NCBI GenBank assembly: GCA_023461135.1
Contig: JAEWNX010000041.1
Span: 1-12,256, forward strand
Reading direction: 5' to 3'
Length of the DNA: 12,256 nt
DNA from: Pseudomonadota bacterium
GTDB taxonomy: Bacteria; Pseudomonadota; Alphaproteobacteria; Caulobacterales; Aquidulcibacteraceae
Part shown: positions 5,732 to 12,256 of the stretch, in pieces
How positions within the stretch are numbered: the stretch's first letter is position 1
Layout of the letters: each line of letters begins with the position of its first letter
Notes under the pieces: generated by a model
Database searches by the model: none
What the model was told of the DNA's origin: nothing
The model's input: the letters and a program-made list of their open reading frames with translations, nothing else
Translations under genes and position numbers: made by a program

Positions 5732-6976
5732 ATGAAGCGTTTTGTGATTTGCTTCGACGGCACCTGGCAGCAATTGCGCCAGGACAACCTCACCAATATC
5801 GGCGTGATCGCCCGCAGCGTCGCCCATACGAACACGACCGAGACGGAGAAGATTCCGCAGATCGTGATCTACAGCCAGGGCGTGGGCGCCAACACGGCCG
5901 CACTCGGCAAGTCCAGCCTCATCGGCCGTACATCGCAACGCATTAACCGGCTCGCGGGCGGCGTGTTTGGCGAAGGCCTCGAAGACCTGATCGTCGACAC
6001 TTATCTGCGCCTCGCCTTCAACTATGAGGACGGGGACGAGATCTACATTTTCGGCTTCAGCCGCGGCGCCTTCGCCGCGCGCTCCTTCAGCGGTCTTGTC
6101 AATTGCTCCGGCATCGTCAGCCGCCTGCACGCCGACCAGGCGTGGGAAGCGTTCCGCCTCTATCGCGCCGCGCCGGATGAGCGGGCCGGCGACGCCGAGA
6201 AGGCGGAGTACCTGGAAGCCCAGAAGCAATTTCGCAAAGTGTACGGCAAAGGCCGGCGCGCCGAGGACGGCACGCGCGTCAACAGCGAGGACGCCCCGCC
6301 GATCACCTATCTCGGCGTGTTCGACACGGTCGGCCAGCGCGGCGCGCCAGATGCGTTGGGTTGGCTCTCTCATCTGATGAACAAGCGCTACGGCTTTCAC
6401 AACGTGCGCATCTGCCCCAACGTGCAGTCCGCGCGCCACGCCGTGGCGATCGACGAACCGCGGCTAGGCTTTCCGCCGACGCTCTGGGAGCACATCGACG
6501 AATCGAATGCGGCCGCTCAGGCGCGTCCCGGCGCCGATCCTCAGCGCACCTATTACGAACAGCGCTGGTTTGTCGGTTCGCACGGGGATGTCGGGGGCGG
6601 CAACAATTCGGCGCTTTCAGCGGCGCCGCTCAAATGGGTCGCGGAAGGCGCGGCCGCATGCGGGCTCCGATTCTACGCCAAGCACGGCGAGGATGAATCG
6701 CCGCTCGACAGAACGCTGCGCGAAGCGGGCCTCAGCTTCGACGCACCCATCACGCGCCCGAGCTTCTGGAAGTCGCTCTCGCCGATGAACTACCCGATCT
6801 ACACGCGCCGAATCTGGCGGGCCAAGAGCGCTCCGACGCCGGTGGACATCAGCCGGCATCTGGATGGCACGGTCGCGCAGCGGGCGCTTGCGCCGAACCT
6901 GCGCTATTCGCCGTCGTCGCTTCGCCCGTTCCGCAAGGCGTTGAAGGACTGGGCGAAGGACCATCCGGCGGCTTGA
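5732..6976 (+). CDS. DUF2235 alpha/beta hydrolase (Tle-like phospholipase family)
   Basis: 414 residues from ATG 5732, preceded by a purine-rich AGGGGGAG. An in-frame ATG at 5714 is less well placed. The DUF2235 hallmarks appear in order: ICFDGTW (6-12), YSQGVG (47-52), the nucleophile elbow GFSRGAFAARS (108-118, Ser110), YLGVFDTVG (193-201, Asp198 a candidate acid), ARHAVAIDE (234-242) and WFVGSHGDVGGG (279-290, His284 the likely catalytic His). There is no signal peptide or membrane segment, so it is expected to be cytosolic unless secreted by another route. The family includes type VI secretion lipase effectors (Tle) and uncharacterised housekeeping hydrolases. No VgrG, PAAR or immunity-like gene is adjacent, so the effector role is not supported here. 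It ends 3 bp from the stop of the convergent dimethylargininase gene. Confidence 0.93.
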   Translation: MKRFVICFDGTWQQLRQDNLTNIGVIARSVAHTNTTETEKIPQIVIYSQGVGANTAALGKSSLIGRTSQRINRLAGGVFGEGLEDLIVDTYLRLAFNYEDGDEIYIFGFSRGAFAARSFSGLVNCSGIVSRLHADQAWEAFRLYRAAPDERAGDAEKAEYLEAQKQFRKVYGKGRRAEDGTRVNSEDAPPITYLGVFDTVGQRGAPDALGWLSHLMNKRYGFHNVRICPNVQSARHAVAIDEPRLGFPPTLWEHIDESNAAAQARPGADPQRTYYEQRWFVGSHGDVGGGNNSALSAAPLKWVAEGAAACGLRFYAKHGEDESPLDRTLREAGLSFDAPITRPSFWKSLSPMNYPIYTRRIWRAKSAPTPVDISRHLDGTVAQRALAPNLRYSPSSLRPFRKALKDWAKDHPAA

Positions 6977-6979
6977 GGT

Positions 6980-7753
6980 TCACCAGCGCAGCGACATGCA
7001 CGACAAGCCCGCGTCGACCTTGGCGATCTCGCGCGTCACAAGCGGCGCGACGCGGAAGCCAAGCGCACCGAGCGCTTCGATTGTGCGCGGATAGCTGGCG
7101 CTGACGAGAAGCCGGTCGTTGACGCGCAGCGCATTCGCCGCGCCCTCCTCGCCCTCCGGCGTCAGCACGACGCGAAAGCCGTCGAACACGCCGGATGCCG
7201 CAAGCCTTCCGGTGCAGAGTATCGTCTCCTCATCGAGAAGCGAACAATCCGACTTGAAGTGCAGCACCCCGCGCGGCGTCTCGACCGGAAAGCCCTTGAG
7301 GCCGATCGCGGCCAGCATGTCCGTCAAGGCCTGCGCACCTTGGACATTCGTCCGCGCCGAGCAGCCGATGAATACGCAGCGTGGCGTAGCGAGGACATCG
7401 CCGCCCTCCGCCGTGCCTTGCTCCAGTGTCAGCACGCGGTCAAAGCGGCGGACCAGAACAGGCGCGATCTCCGCCGCCTCGCCTGCCCGCGACGCCGCGC
7501 CCGGCCGCAAAAGGATGGCGGTCGCGCCGTGAACGAACGCGGCGTCCTCCACAAAAACGGAGTCAGGATACGCTTCGCTCGCCGGCAAGACCTCCACCGC
7601 CACGCCGGCCGCCTCGAGCGCGACGACGTAGGCCGCATGCTCCGCCAACACCCCCTCATAGCTCGGCGCGCCGATGTCGACGGCGCGCAAGCCACCCGTG
7701 ACGGAACGCGGCGGCGTGCGAACAAGCGCGTTGTTGAAATCGTACACCGCCAC
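6980..7753 (-). CDS. ddaH: Dimethylargininase (NG,NG-dimethylarginine dimethylaminohydrolase)
   Basis: 257 residues from a GTG start at 7753, matching the usual length of bacterial enzymes (about 254). The start is supported by GAGGG eight bases upstream and by the family N-terminus; the frame is open to 7885 but that part lies inside the upstream dehydrogenase gene. Guanidino-modifying signatures are present: PDSVFVED (63-70), EGGDV (116-120), SARTNVQGA (132-140), the catalytic His165 in LHFKSDCS, and the catalytic Cys252 in DAGLSCMSLRW near the end. The expected reaction is hydrolysis of methylated arginine to citrulline and methylamines in the cytosol. An arginine deiminase-like relative is possible, but length and motifs favour dimethylargininase. 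It lies 4 bp after the acyl-CoA dehydrogenase stop and is surely co-transcribed with it. Confidence 0.93.
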   Translation of the reverse strand: MAVYDFNNALVRTPPRSVTGGLRAVDIGAPSYEGVLAEHAAYVVALEAAGVAVEVLPASEAYPDSVFVEDAAFVHGATAILLRPGAASRAGEAAEIAPVLVRRFDRVLTLEQGTAEGGDVLATPRCVFIGCSARTNVQGAQALTDMLAAIGLKGFPVETPRGVLHFKSDCSLLDEETILCTGRLAASGVFDGFRVVLTPEGEEGAANALRVNDRLLVSASYPRTIEALGALGFRVAPLVTREIAKVDAGLSCMSLRW

Positions 7754-7757
7754 GCGT

Positions 7758-9383
7758 TCAGCCCTCAAGCGCGTCCTCGGCCAGGACATCGACCCCAATC
7801 CTGATCTCCGCCAGCCGCGACGGCGCACGCGCGAGCACGGTGCGCGCATAGAAGCGCAACACCGCCGCCTGACCGGCGTCGCCATTACGCGCCACGCCTT
7901 TCACGAGCAACACGCCGCCAACCACATCACCGGCGAGTTGCAGAAACGGATACGCGCCCGCGAGCGCATCCTCGCGCGACGCGGAGAGCATGTAATCCGT
8001 CGCCTCGGCCAGTGCATCGACGGCCGCCGAGAGCTTGGGATGCGTCGATCCAGCCACGTCCCGCGCTTCCGTAAGGATCTCTCGCATGGCCTCACCGCGG
8101 TCGCCGAGCAGCTTGCGGCCATAAAGATCGATCGCCTGGATGCCGTTCGTGCCTTCGTAGATCGGCGCGATTCGCGCGTCGCGATAGAATTGCGCCGCGC
8201 CGCCCTCCTCGACGTAGCCCATGCCGCCGTGCACCTGCACGCCGAGGCTCGCGCACTCGACGCCCAGGTCGGTGCACCACGCTTTGGCGATCGGCGTCAG
8301 CACATCCTCTTGCGCCCTGTCGCCCGCATCGGCCGCAACGGCGCACGCATAACAGATCGCCCTCCCCGCCTGAATCTTCGCGCGCATGGTCATCAGCATG
8401 CGCCGCACGTCCGGGTGTTCGACGATCAGCTTGCCGCCCTGCCTTCGTTCGCGCGCATAGGCCAACGCTTTCTGGTAGGCCGCCTCCGCGACGGCGACGC
8501 CTTCCATCCCCACATTCAGCCGCGCCGCGTTCATCATCGTGAACATGGCCGCGAGGCCCTTGTTCTCTTCCCCGATCAGCCAGCCAGTCGCGCCTTCATA
8601 GGCGAGCGTGCAGGTGGGCGAAGCATGGATGCCCATCTTCTCCTCGACGCCGATGCAGCGGACGGCATTGCGAGAACCGTCCTCGTCGCGAAACTTCGGC
8701 ACGATGAACATCGAAATGCCCTTCGAGCCGGCGGGCGCGCCTTCGATGCGCGCGAGCACGAGATGGATGATGTTGGGCGCGAGGTCGTGCTCGCCCCAGG
8801 TGATGAAGATTTTCTGCCCCGTGATGGCGTACGAGCCGTCCGCCTGCGGCGTCGCTTTCGTGGTGAGCGCGCCGAGATCGGAGCCCGCTTGCGGCTCCGT
8901 CAAATTCATCGTCCCCGTCCATTCGCCCGAAACAAGTTTCCCCAGATAGAGCTGCTTCTGATCGGGCGCCCCGTGCTGGTCGATCGCCTCGATCGCGCCG
9001 AGCGTCAGCATGGGCAGGAGCCCGAAGCTCATATTGGCGCCGTGCGCCGTTTCCATCACCGCGAGCGCTATGGCGCGCGGCAGACCCTGGCCGCCGTATG
9101 CCGAATCGGCGGCAAGCCCCTGCCAGCCGCCTTCCTTGAACGCTTCGTAAGCTTCGCGAAAACCGGGCGCCGTGCGCACGACATCACCGTCGAGTTTCAC
9201 GCCAGCGCGGTCGCCAGTCCGATTGAGCGGCGCCAGCGTTTCCCCAGCCAGCGCGCCCGCGCCCTCAAGGATCGCGGCCAGCAGGTCTTCGTCGAGGTCC
9301 GGAAACCGTCCACGCAGCCGCCACAGATCAGCGCAGGCTTCGAGCGCAAAGCGCATGTCGGCGATCGGCGCGGCGTAGCTCAT
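7758..9383 (-). CDS. Acyl-CoA dehydrogenase, DmdC-like with C-terminal extension
   Basis: 541 residues from ATG 9383, preceded by GGAGA with a 6-base spacer; an ATG at 9401 is in frame but has poorer support. The N-terminus (SYAAPIADMRFAL), GFREAYEAFKEGGW (74-87) and YGGQGLPRA are typical of the large acyl-CoA dehydrogenases related to 3-methylmercaptopropionyl-CoA dehydrogenase (DmdC). FAD/acyl-CoA motifs follow: MNLTEPQAGSD (159-169), GQKIFITWGEHD, VQVHGGMGY (383-391) and APIYEGTNGIQA, in which Glu410 is the expected catalytic base. The last ~110 residues form the extra C-terminal domain of this subgroup (PF12806-like). The enzyme oxidises an acyl-CoA with electrons passing to ETF; the exact substrate cannot be read from sequence. 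DmdC is usually nearer 590 residues, so this one is somewhat short. First gene of a pair with ddaH. Confidence 0.95.
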   Translation of the reverse strand: MSYAAPIADMRFALEACADLWRLRGRFPDLDEDLLAAILEGAGALAGETLAPLNRTGDRAGVKLDGDVVRTAPGFREAYEAFKEGGWQGLAADSAYGGQGLPRAIALAVMETAHGANMSFGLLPMLTLGAIEAIDQHGAPDQKQLYLGKLVSGEWTGTMNLTEPQAGSDLGALTTKATPQADGSYAITGQKIFITWGEHDLAPNIIHLVLARIEGAPAGSKGISMFIVPKFRDEDGSRNAVRCIGVEEKMGIHASPTCTLAYEGATGWLIGEENKGLAAMFTMMNAARLNVGMEGVAVAEAAYQKALAYARERRQGGKLIVEHPDVRRMLMTMRAKIQAGRAICYACAVAADAGDRAQEDVLTPIAKAWCTDLGVECASLGVQVHGGMGYVEEGGAAQFYRDARIAPIYEGTNGIQAIDLYGRKLLGDRGEAMREILTEARDVAGSTHPKLSAAVDALAEATDYMLSASREDALAGAYPFLQLAGDVVGGVLLVKGVARNGDAGQAAVLRFYARTVLARAPSRLAEIRIGVDVLAEDALEG

Positions 9384-9502
9384 CGTATCTCTCCGGCGCA
9401 CACCTTAGCGATCTCACAAATGCGCGACACCCCGTCTCTTGGCGCCCTCCTGCGGGCAGGCGCATGCTACAGAGCCTCGGGGGATCATTGCGGAGGACTT
9501 GC

Positions 9503-10186
9503 ATGCGCGCATGGATCGTCGCCGTCGCCCTGTTGACCTGTGCCTGCACCACAACCCAAGGCGCAGCCGATCAACCTCCACCTTTCACCGATGCAGCGTC
9601 ATCGCCCGTCGCCGCGGCCGCCGCGGAACTGCCTGCGTTTCCCACGTCGGTGGATTTGCCTGCGGGCGCCTATCGGATCGACCCGCGCCACGCGACCGTG
9701 ACGTTCCGCATCCGCCACATGGGCCTTGCCTGGCTCACCGCGCGCTTCGACACCGAAGCGGGCGAACTGACGCTCGATCCCGAAGATCCTACCCGTTCGC
9801 ACCTGACAGCCAGCGTTGATGCAACGGCCGTCAGCACCGGCGTTCTTAACCGCGACGGCGAGCGCGCCTTCGACCGCCAAGTCGCGCGCGCAATCGGCGC
9901 CGAGCGCACGCCACAAGTCACATTCGCCTCCACCGCCATCGAGCGCACCGGCGCACACACCGCGCGCGTGACCGGCGATCTCACCATGAACGGCCAGAGC
10001 CACCCCGCGACGCTCGACGTCACATTCGACGGCGCCGCCGTCGATCCGCTCCGCGGCGGCCAGACTGTGCTCGGCTTCTCCGCACACGGCCAGATCGACC
10101 GCAGCCAGTGGGGCGTCACCGAATGGAGCGCCTTCACCGGCAACGAGGTTCAAGTCGTCATCGAAGCCGAGTTCGTAAAGGCCTGA
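9503..10186 (+). CDS. YceI family protein 1, probable lipoprotein
   Basis: 227 residues from ATG 9503, with GGAGGA at 9492-9497 five bases before it. The signal ends in LLTCAC; Cys15 is a possible lipidation site in a non-canonical lipobox. A Pro/Ala linker leads to a YceI domain from about 57 to the end: YRIDPRHATVTFRIRHMG (57-74), ARVTGDLTMNGQSHPATLDVTF, GFSAHGQIDRSQWGV and a final strand VVIEAEF. YceI proteins are periplasmic lipocalin-like barrels that bind polyisoprenoids such as the ubiquinone tail. The central segment, where relatives have a DFF/W..yP motif, instead reads FDRQVARAIGAERTP, so the ligand pocket entrance may differ. It is the first gene of three YceI-domain genes on this strand. 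Confidence 0.93.
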   Translation: MRAWIVAVALLTCACTTTQGAADQPPPFTDAASSPVAAAAAELPAFPTSVDLPAGAYRIDPRHATVTFRIRHMGLAWLTARFDTEAGELTLDPEDPTRSHLTASVDATAVSTGVLNRDGERAFDRQVARAIGAERTPQVTFASTAIERTGAHTARVTGDLTMNGQSHPATLDVTFDGAAVDPLRGGQTVLGFSAHGQIDRSQWGVTEWSAFTGNEVQVVIEAEFVKA

Positions 10187-10245
10187 CCTCCCCTTGCGAT
10201 GAGGGATGAGCTAGGACGCCCCGACATGAGCGAGGAGAACCCCGT

Positions 10246-10941
10246 ATGAAGATGTGGATTGCGTTGGCCGTCGCGGCGGCTCTCGCTGCATGCGCGCAGC
10301 CGGCGGAAAAGGAAGACGGGACCCCTGCGCCGGTTTCGGTTCAGGCGCCCTCCGGCGAATATACGCTCGACCCGCACCACTCCACCCTCATCGTGCGCGC
10401 GCCTCACTTCGGTCTCGCCAACTATCAGCTCCGGCTCAACGGCCTCAGCGGCGCGCTCAACTTCAACGCCGAGAACCCCGCCCAATCGTCGGTGACGGTC
10501 ACGGTGGACGCCACGACCCTGGATACGCCTTTTGTGGGCGAAACCGATTTTGACGCGCAGCTCCAGAATTCCGAGTGGCTCGACAGCGCCACCTATCCCA
10601 CCGCGACGTTCCGCTCCACGCGGGTTGAGCAAACCGGTCCCAACGCTGCACGCGTCTCCGGCGATCTCACCATCCGCGGCCAAACGCATCCGGCGACGTT
10701 CGACGTCACCTATAATGGAAGCTGGCGCCAGCACCCCGCCGGCATGCCGTTCTCCGGAATCGGCTTTTCGGCGCGCGGCACATTCGACCGCACGGCGTAC
10801 GGCATGACCTCCGGCACGCCGCCCGCCGCTGAACCGCAAAACGGCATCGGCGCCCAAGTCGAACTCGTGCTCGAAGCTGAGTTCAACCGCCCGCTGGATC
10901 AGGCCCCCGTTCCGCCGCCTGAAGGCGAGCCGACCAATTGA
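10246..10941 (+). CDS. YceI family protein 2, lipoprotein
   Basis: 231 residues. GAGGAG at 10232-10237 precedes the ATG by eight bases. A short signal peptide ends in the good lipobox LAAC (Cys16), followed by a charged linker and a YceI domain at about 39-220: YTLDPHHSTLIVRAPHFG, DFDAQLQNSEWLDSATYPTA, RVSGDLTIRGQTHPATFDV, GFSARGTFDRTAYGM and a last strand VELVLEAEF. The tail is Pro-rich. It should be a periplasmic lipid- or quinone-binding lipoprotein. It lies 59 bp after the first YceI gene, and its stop overlaps the start of the cytochrome b561-YceI gene (TGATG), indicating coupled translation. Segments shared at protein and DNA level with both neighbours suggest they arose by duplication. 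Confidence 0.95.
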   Translation: MKMWIALAVAAALAACAQPAEKEDGTPAPVSVQAPSGEYTLDPHHSTLIVRAPHFGLANYQLRLNGLSGALNFNAENPAQSSVTVTVDATTLDTPFVGETDFDAQLQNSEWLDSATYPTATFRSTRVEQTGPNAARVSGDLTIRGQTHPATFDVTYNGSWRQHPAGMPFSGIGFSARGTFDRTAYGMTSGTPPAAEPQNGIGAQVELVLEAEFNRPLDQAPVPPPEGEPTN

Positions 10942-12256
10942 TGCCGATGCAAGCTGAACGCTACTCCGCGGTCGCGATCGTCCTGCCCTGGGCGATCGCC
11001 GTCGCGGTGCTGTTTATGCTGCCGCTCGGCTTCATCATGCACGAGCGCGCCGAGCACGGCGACGCCAGCCAGGCGCTGTTCGAAGCCTATCAACTGCACA
11101 AGTCGATCGGTCTCACCGTGCTGGCGCTCACGCTGGTGCGCCTGATCTGGCGCTTGACGCACCGCCCGCCCCCGCTCGCCGCCGGCATGCCCGCCTGGGA
11201 GCGCCTTGCGGCCCGCGCCACGCACTGGGGTTTCTACGTTCTCACGCTCGCCTTGCCGTTGACAGGCTGGCTTTACGTGTCGGCCGGCTGGTCGATCCAC
11301 ACCGATGAGTCGCTCGCCATTCCGACACGCTGGTTCGGCCTGTTCGAAGTGCCGCACCTGTTCAACCTGCCGCACGCCTCCGCCGATGTGCGGGAGGGGA
11401 CCGCCGGAGCCGCGCTCACCGCGCACGCCTATCTCGCCTTCGCCGCCATCGGCCTTGCCGCCCTCCATGTCGCCGCGGCGCTGAAGCATCATGTCCTGAA
11501 CCGTGACGAGACGCTGACCCACATGGTCCCCGGCCTGCGCGCGCCAAACGAGACGCAAGCGCCGCCCCGCGACGTAGCGCGCAGCGCCGTCCTTGGCGCG
11601 GGCCTTGCCGCCATCGCGCTGGCGCTGATCGCCTCGCTCTACGCCGTGTCCGATCTTGCGCAGGCGCCGCAAGACGATTCGCGCTTCGAAGTGACCGAGC
11701 AGGCAGCGCCCGGCACTGCAGCGGTCGCTCCCGTTGAGACGCCGGCTGCGCCGGCCGCGCCCGCTTCGCCAGGCGCCCCAAGCCGCTGGACCGTCGATCG
11801 CGGCGCCAGCTCCATCGCGTTCGGCTACGCCTACGAAGACGAGAGCGGCTCGGCCCGCTTCAACGGGCGCTTCACACGCTGGAGCGCCGACGTTCGCTTC
11901 GATCCGAACAACCTGGATGCGTCCTCCGTGGCGGTTCGAATCGAAACGGCGTCCGCAAACACGGGCGTCTCGGTTCACGACAACGCGCTGCCGACAACGG
12001 CCTGGTTCAACTCCAGCGCATTCCCCACGGCGGAGTTCCGCTCCACGCGCATCCGCGCGCGCGGGCCAGGGCGCTACGAGGCGCGGGGCGACCTGACCAT
12101 CCGCGGTCAAACACGTCAGGTCGACCTCCCCTTCACGCTCACCATCGACGGCGACCGCGCGACGGTCCAAGGCGGCACAAGCATCGCCCGGCGCGATTTC
12201 GGGATCGGCCGCGACGATTCCGGCGACGATCTCATCTCGCGCGACATCGACATCAC
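10941..12256 (+). CDS. Cytochrome b561-YceI fusion protein (C-terminus outside window)
   Basis: Open to the window edge, 438 residues visible. Residues 8-184 are a cytochrome b561 (CybB/YceJ-type) domain with four helices (about 8-33, 53-72, 95-115, 162-184). It carries HKSIG (His53), HWGFY (His95), PLTGW (106-110), and His162 and His176 in the fourth helix. The first-helix haem His, normally in an LHW motif, is Pro17 here (LPW). A fifth helix (213-237) and a Pro/Ala linker lead to a YceI domain from about 282, with FNSSAFPTAEFRSTRI and DLTIRGQ; by topology this domain lies in the periplasm. E. coli has separate adjacent yceJ and yceI genes, so the fusion joins known partners. A role in electron exchange with quinol or a bound isoprenoid is inferred. 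The ATG overlaps the previous stop; an in-frame ATG at 10947 is the alternative. Confidence 0.93.
   Translation, partial: MPMQAERYSAVAIVLPWAIAVAVLFMLPLGFIMHERAEHGDASQALFEAYQLHKSIGLTVLALTLVRLIWRLTHRPPPLAAGMPAWERLAARATHWGFYVLTLALPLTGWLYVSAGWSIHTDESLAIPTRWFGLFEVPHLFNLPHASADVREGTAGAALTAHAYLAFAAIGLAALHVAAALKHHVLNRDETLTHMVPGLRAPNETQAPPRDVARSAVLGAGLAAIALALIASLYAVSDLAQAPQDDSRFEVTEQAAPGTAAVAPVETPAAPAAPASPGAPSRWTVDRGASSIAFGYAYEDESGSARFNGRFTRWSADVRFDPNNLDASSVAVRIETASANTGVSVHDNALPTTAWFNSSAFPTAEFRSTRIRARGPGRYEARGDLTIRGQTRQVDLPFTLTIDGDRATVQGGTSIARRDFGIGRDDSGDDLISRDIDI

Noticed and set aside
5510-6439. Open - strand frame of 309 codons across the MBL/DUF2235 divergent region
   Set aside because: Runs antisense through the conserved DUF2235 N-terminal motifs and has no family features of its own.
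7754-7885. Upstream extension of the dimethylargininase frame to an ATG at 7885
   Set aside because: The extension is Arg-rich, lies inside the dehydrogenase gene and exceeds the family length; GTG 7753 has a good ribosome binding site and the family N-terminus.
9439-9471. Promoter for the YceI genes (TTGGCG and a GCTACA-like -10)
   Set aside because: The -10 part is a poor match and spacing is off; a promoter must lie in 9384-9502 but I cannot place it from sequence alone.
7674-9536. Long open + strand frame (620 codons)
   Set aside because: Antisense shadow of the acyl-CoA dehydrogenase; His/Arg-rich, no recognisable domain, and the opposite strand encodes an intact enzyme.
10899-12170. 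Long open - strand frame (423 codons) opposite the right-hand genes
   Set aside because: Arg/Gly/Ala-rich composition with no domain; it is the antisense shadow of the cytochrome b561-YceI gene, whose + strand product has clear motifs along its whole length.
1-12256. CRISPR array, insertion sequence, phage or defence system
   Set aside because: No regularly spaced repeats, transposase, integrase or nuclease-type genes were found; all larger genes are metabolic, membrane or periplasmic.

Overview
The window is GC-rich, gene-dense bacterial chromosome with almost no non-coding sequence. Gene content (CreA lipoprotein, HSDL2-like dehydrogenase, DmdC-type acyl-CoA dehydrogenase, dimethylargininase, cytochrome b561-YceI fusion) and codon use suggest an alphaproteobacterium, perhaps of the Caulobacterales/Hyphomonadaceae type. 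This placement is inference; there is no rRNA or other marker gene. I see no tRNA, rRNA, CRISPR array, insertion sequence, integrase or phage gene.

Layout. 1-342 is the 3' part of a small c-type cytochrome. It is followed on the + strand by a CreA-family lipoprotein (385-867) and an exported chalcone-isomerase-like protein (954-1472). That gene converges on an HSDL2-like short-chain dehydrogenase on the - strand (1469-2335), and the two share a palindromic CTAG stop. A divergent region of about 130 bp holds a 12-bp-period direct repeat and a clear sigma70-type promoter for a secreted protein of unknown function (2466-3122). After two closely spaced inverted repeats comes a multi-pass membrane protein (3220-3900). 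It meets end to end a three-gene - strand operon: metallo-beta-lactamase-fold hydrolase (4528-5601), two-helix membrane protein (4233-4556) and YbjQ-like protein (3901-4218). A DUF2235 alpha/beta hydrolase (5732-6976) is read away from that operon and converges on a - strand pair: acyl-CoA dehydrogenase (7758-9383) followed after 4 bp by a GTG-started dimethylargininase (6980-7753).

The most coherent module is at the right end: two YceI-family lipoproteins (9503-10186, 10246-10941) and, overlapping the second, a cytochrome b561 membrane domain fused to a third YceI domain (10941 to beyond the window). YceI proteins bind polyisoprenoid lipids and quinone tails, and cytochrome b561 exchanges electrons with quinol. 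The three genes therefore look like a periplasmic isoprenoid/quinone redox module. The fusion lacks the usual first-helix haem histidine (Pro at residue 17), and the first YceI protein has lost the usual central motif. The rest of the window is ordinary metabolic and housekeeping sequence with some unusual details. I did not find a complete, clearly new defence or mobile system.
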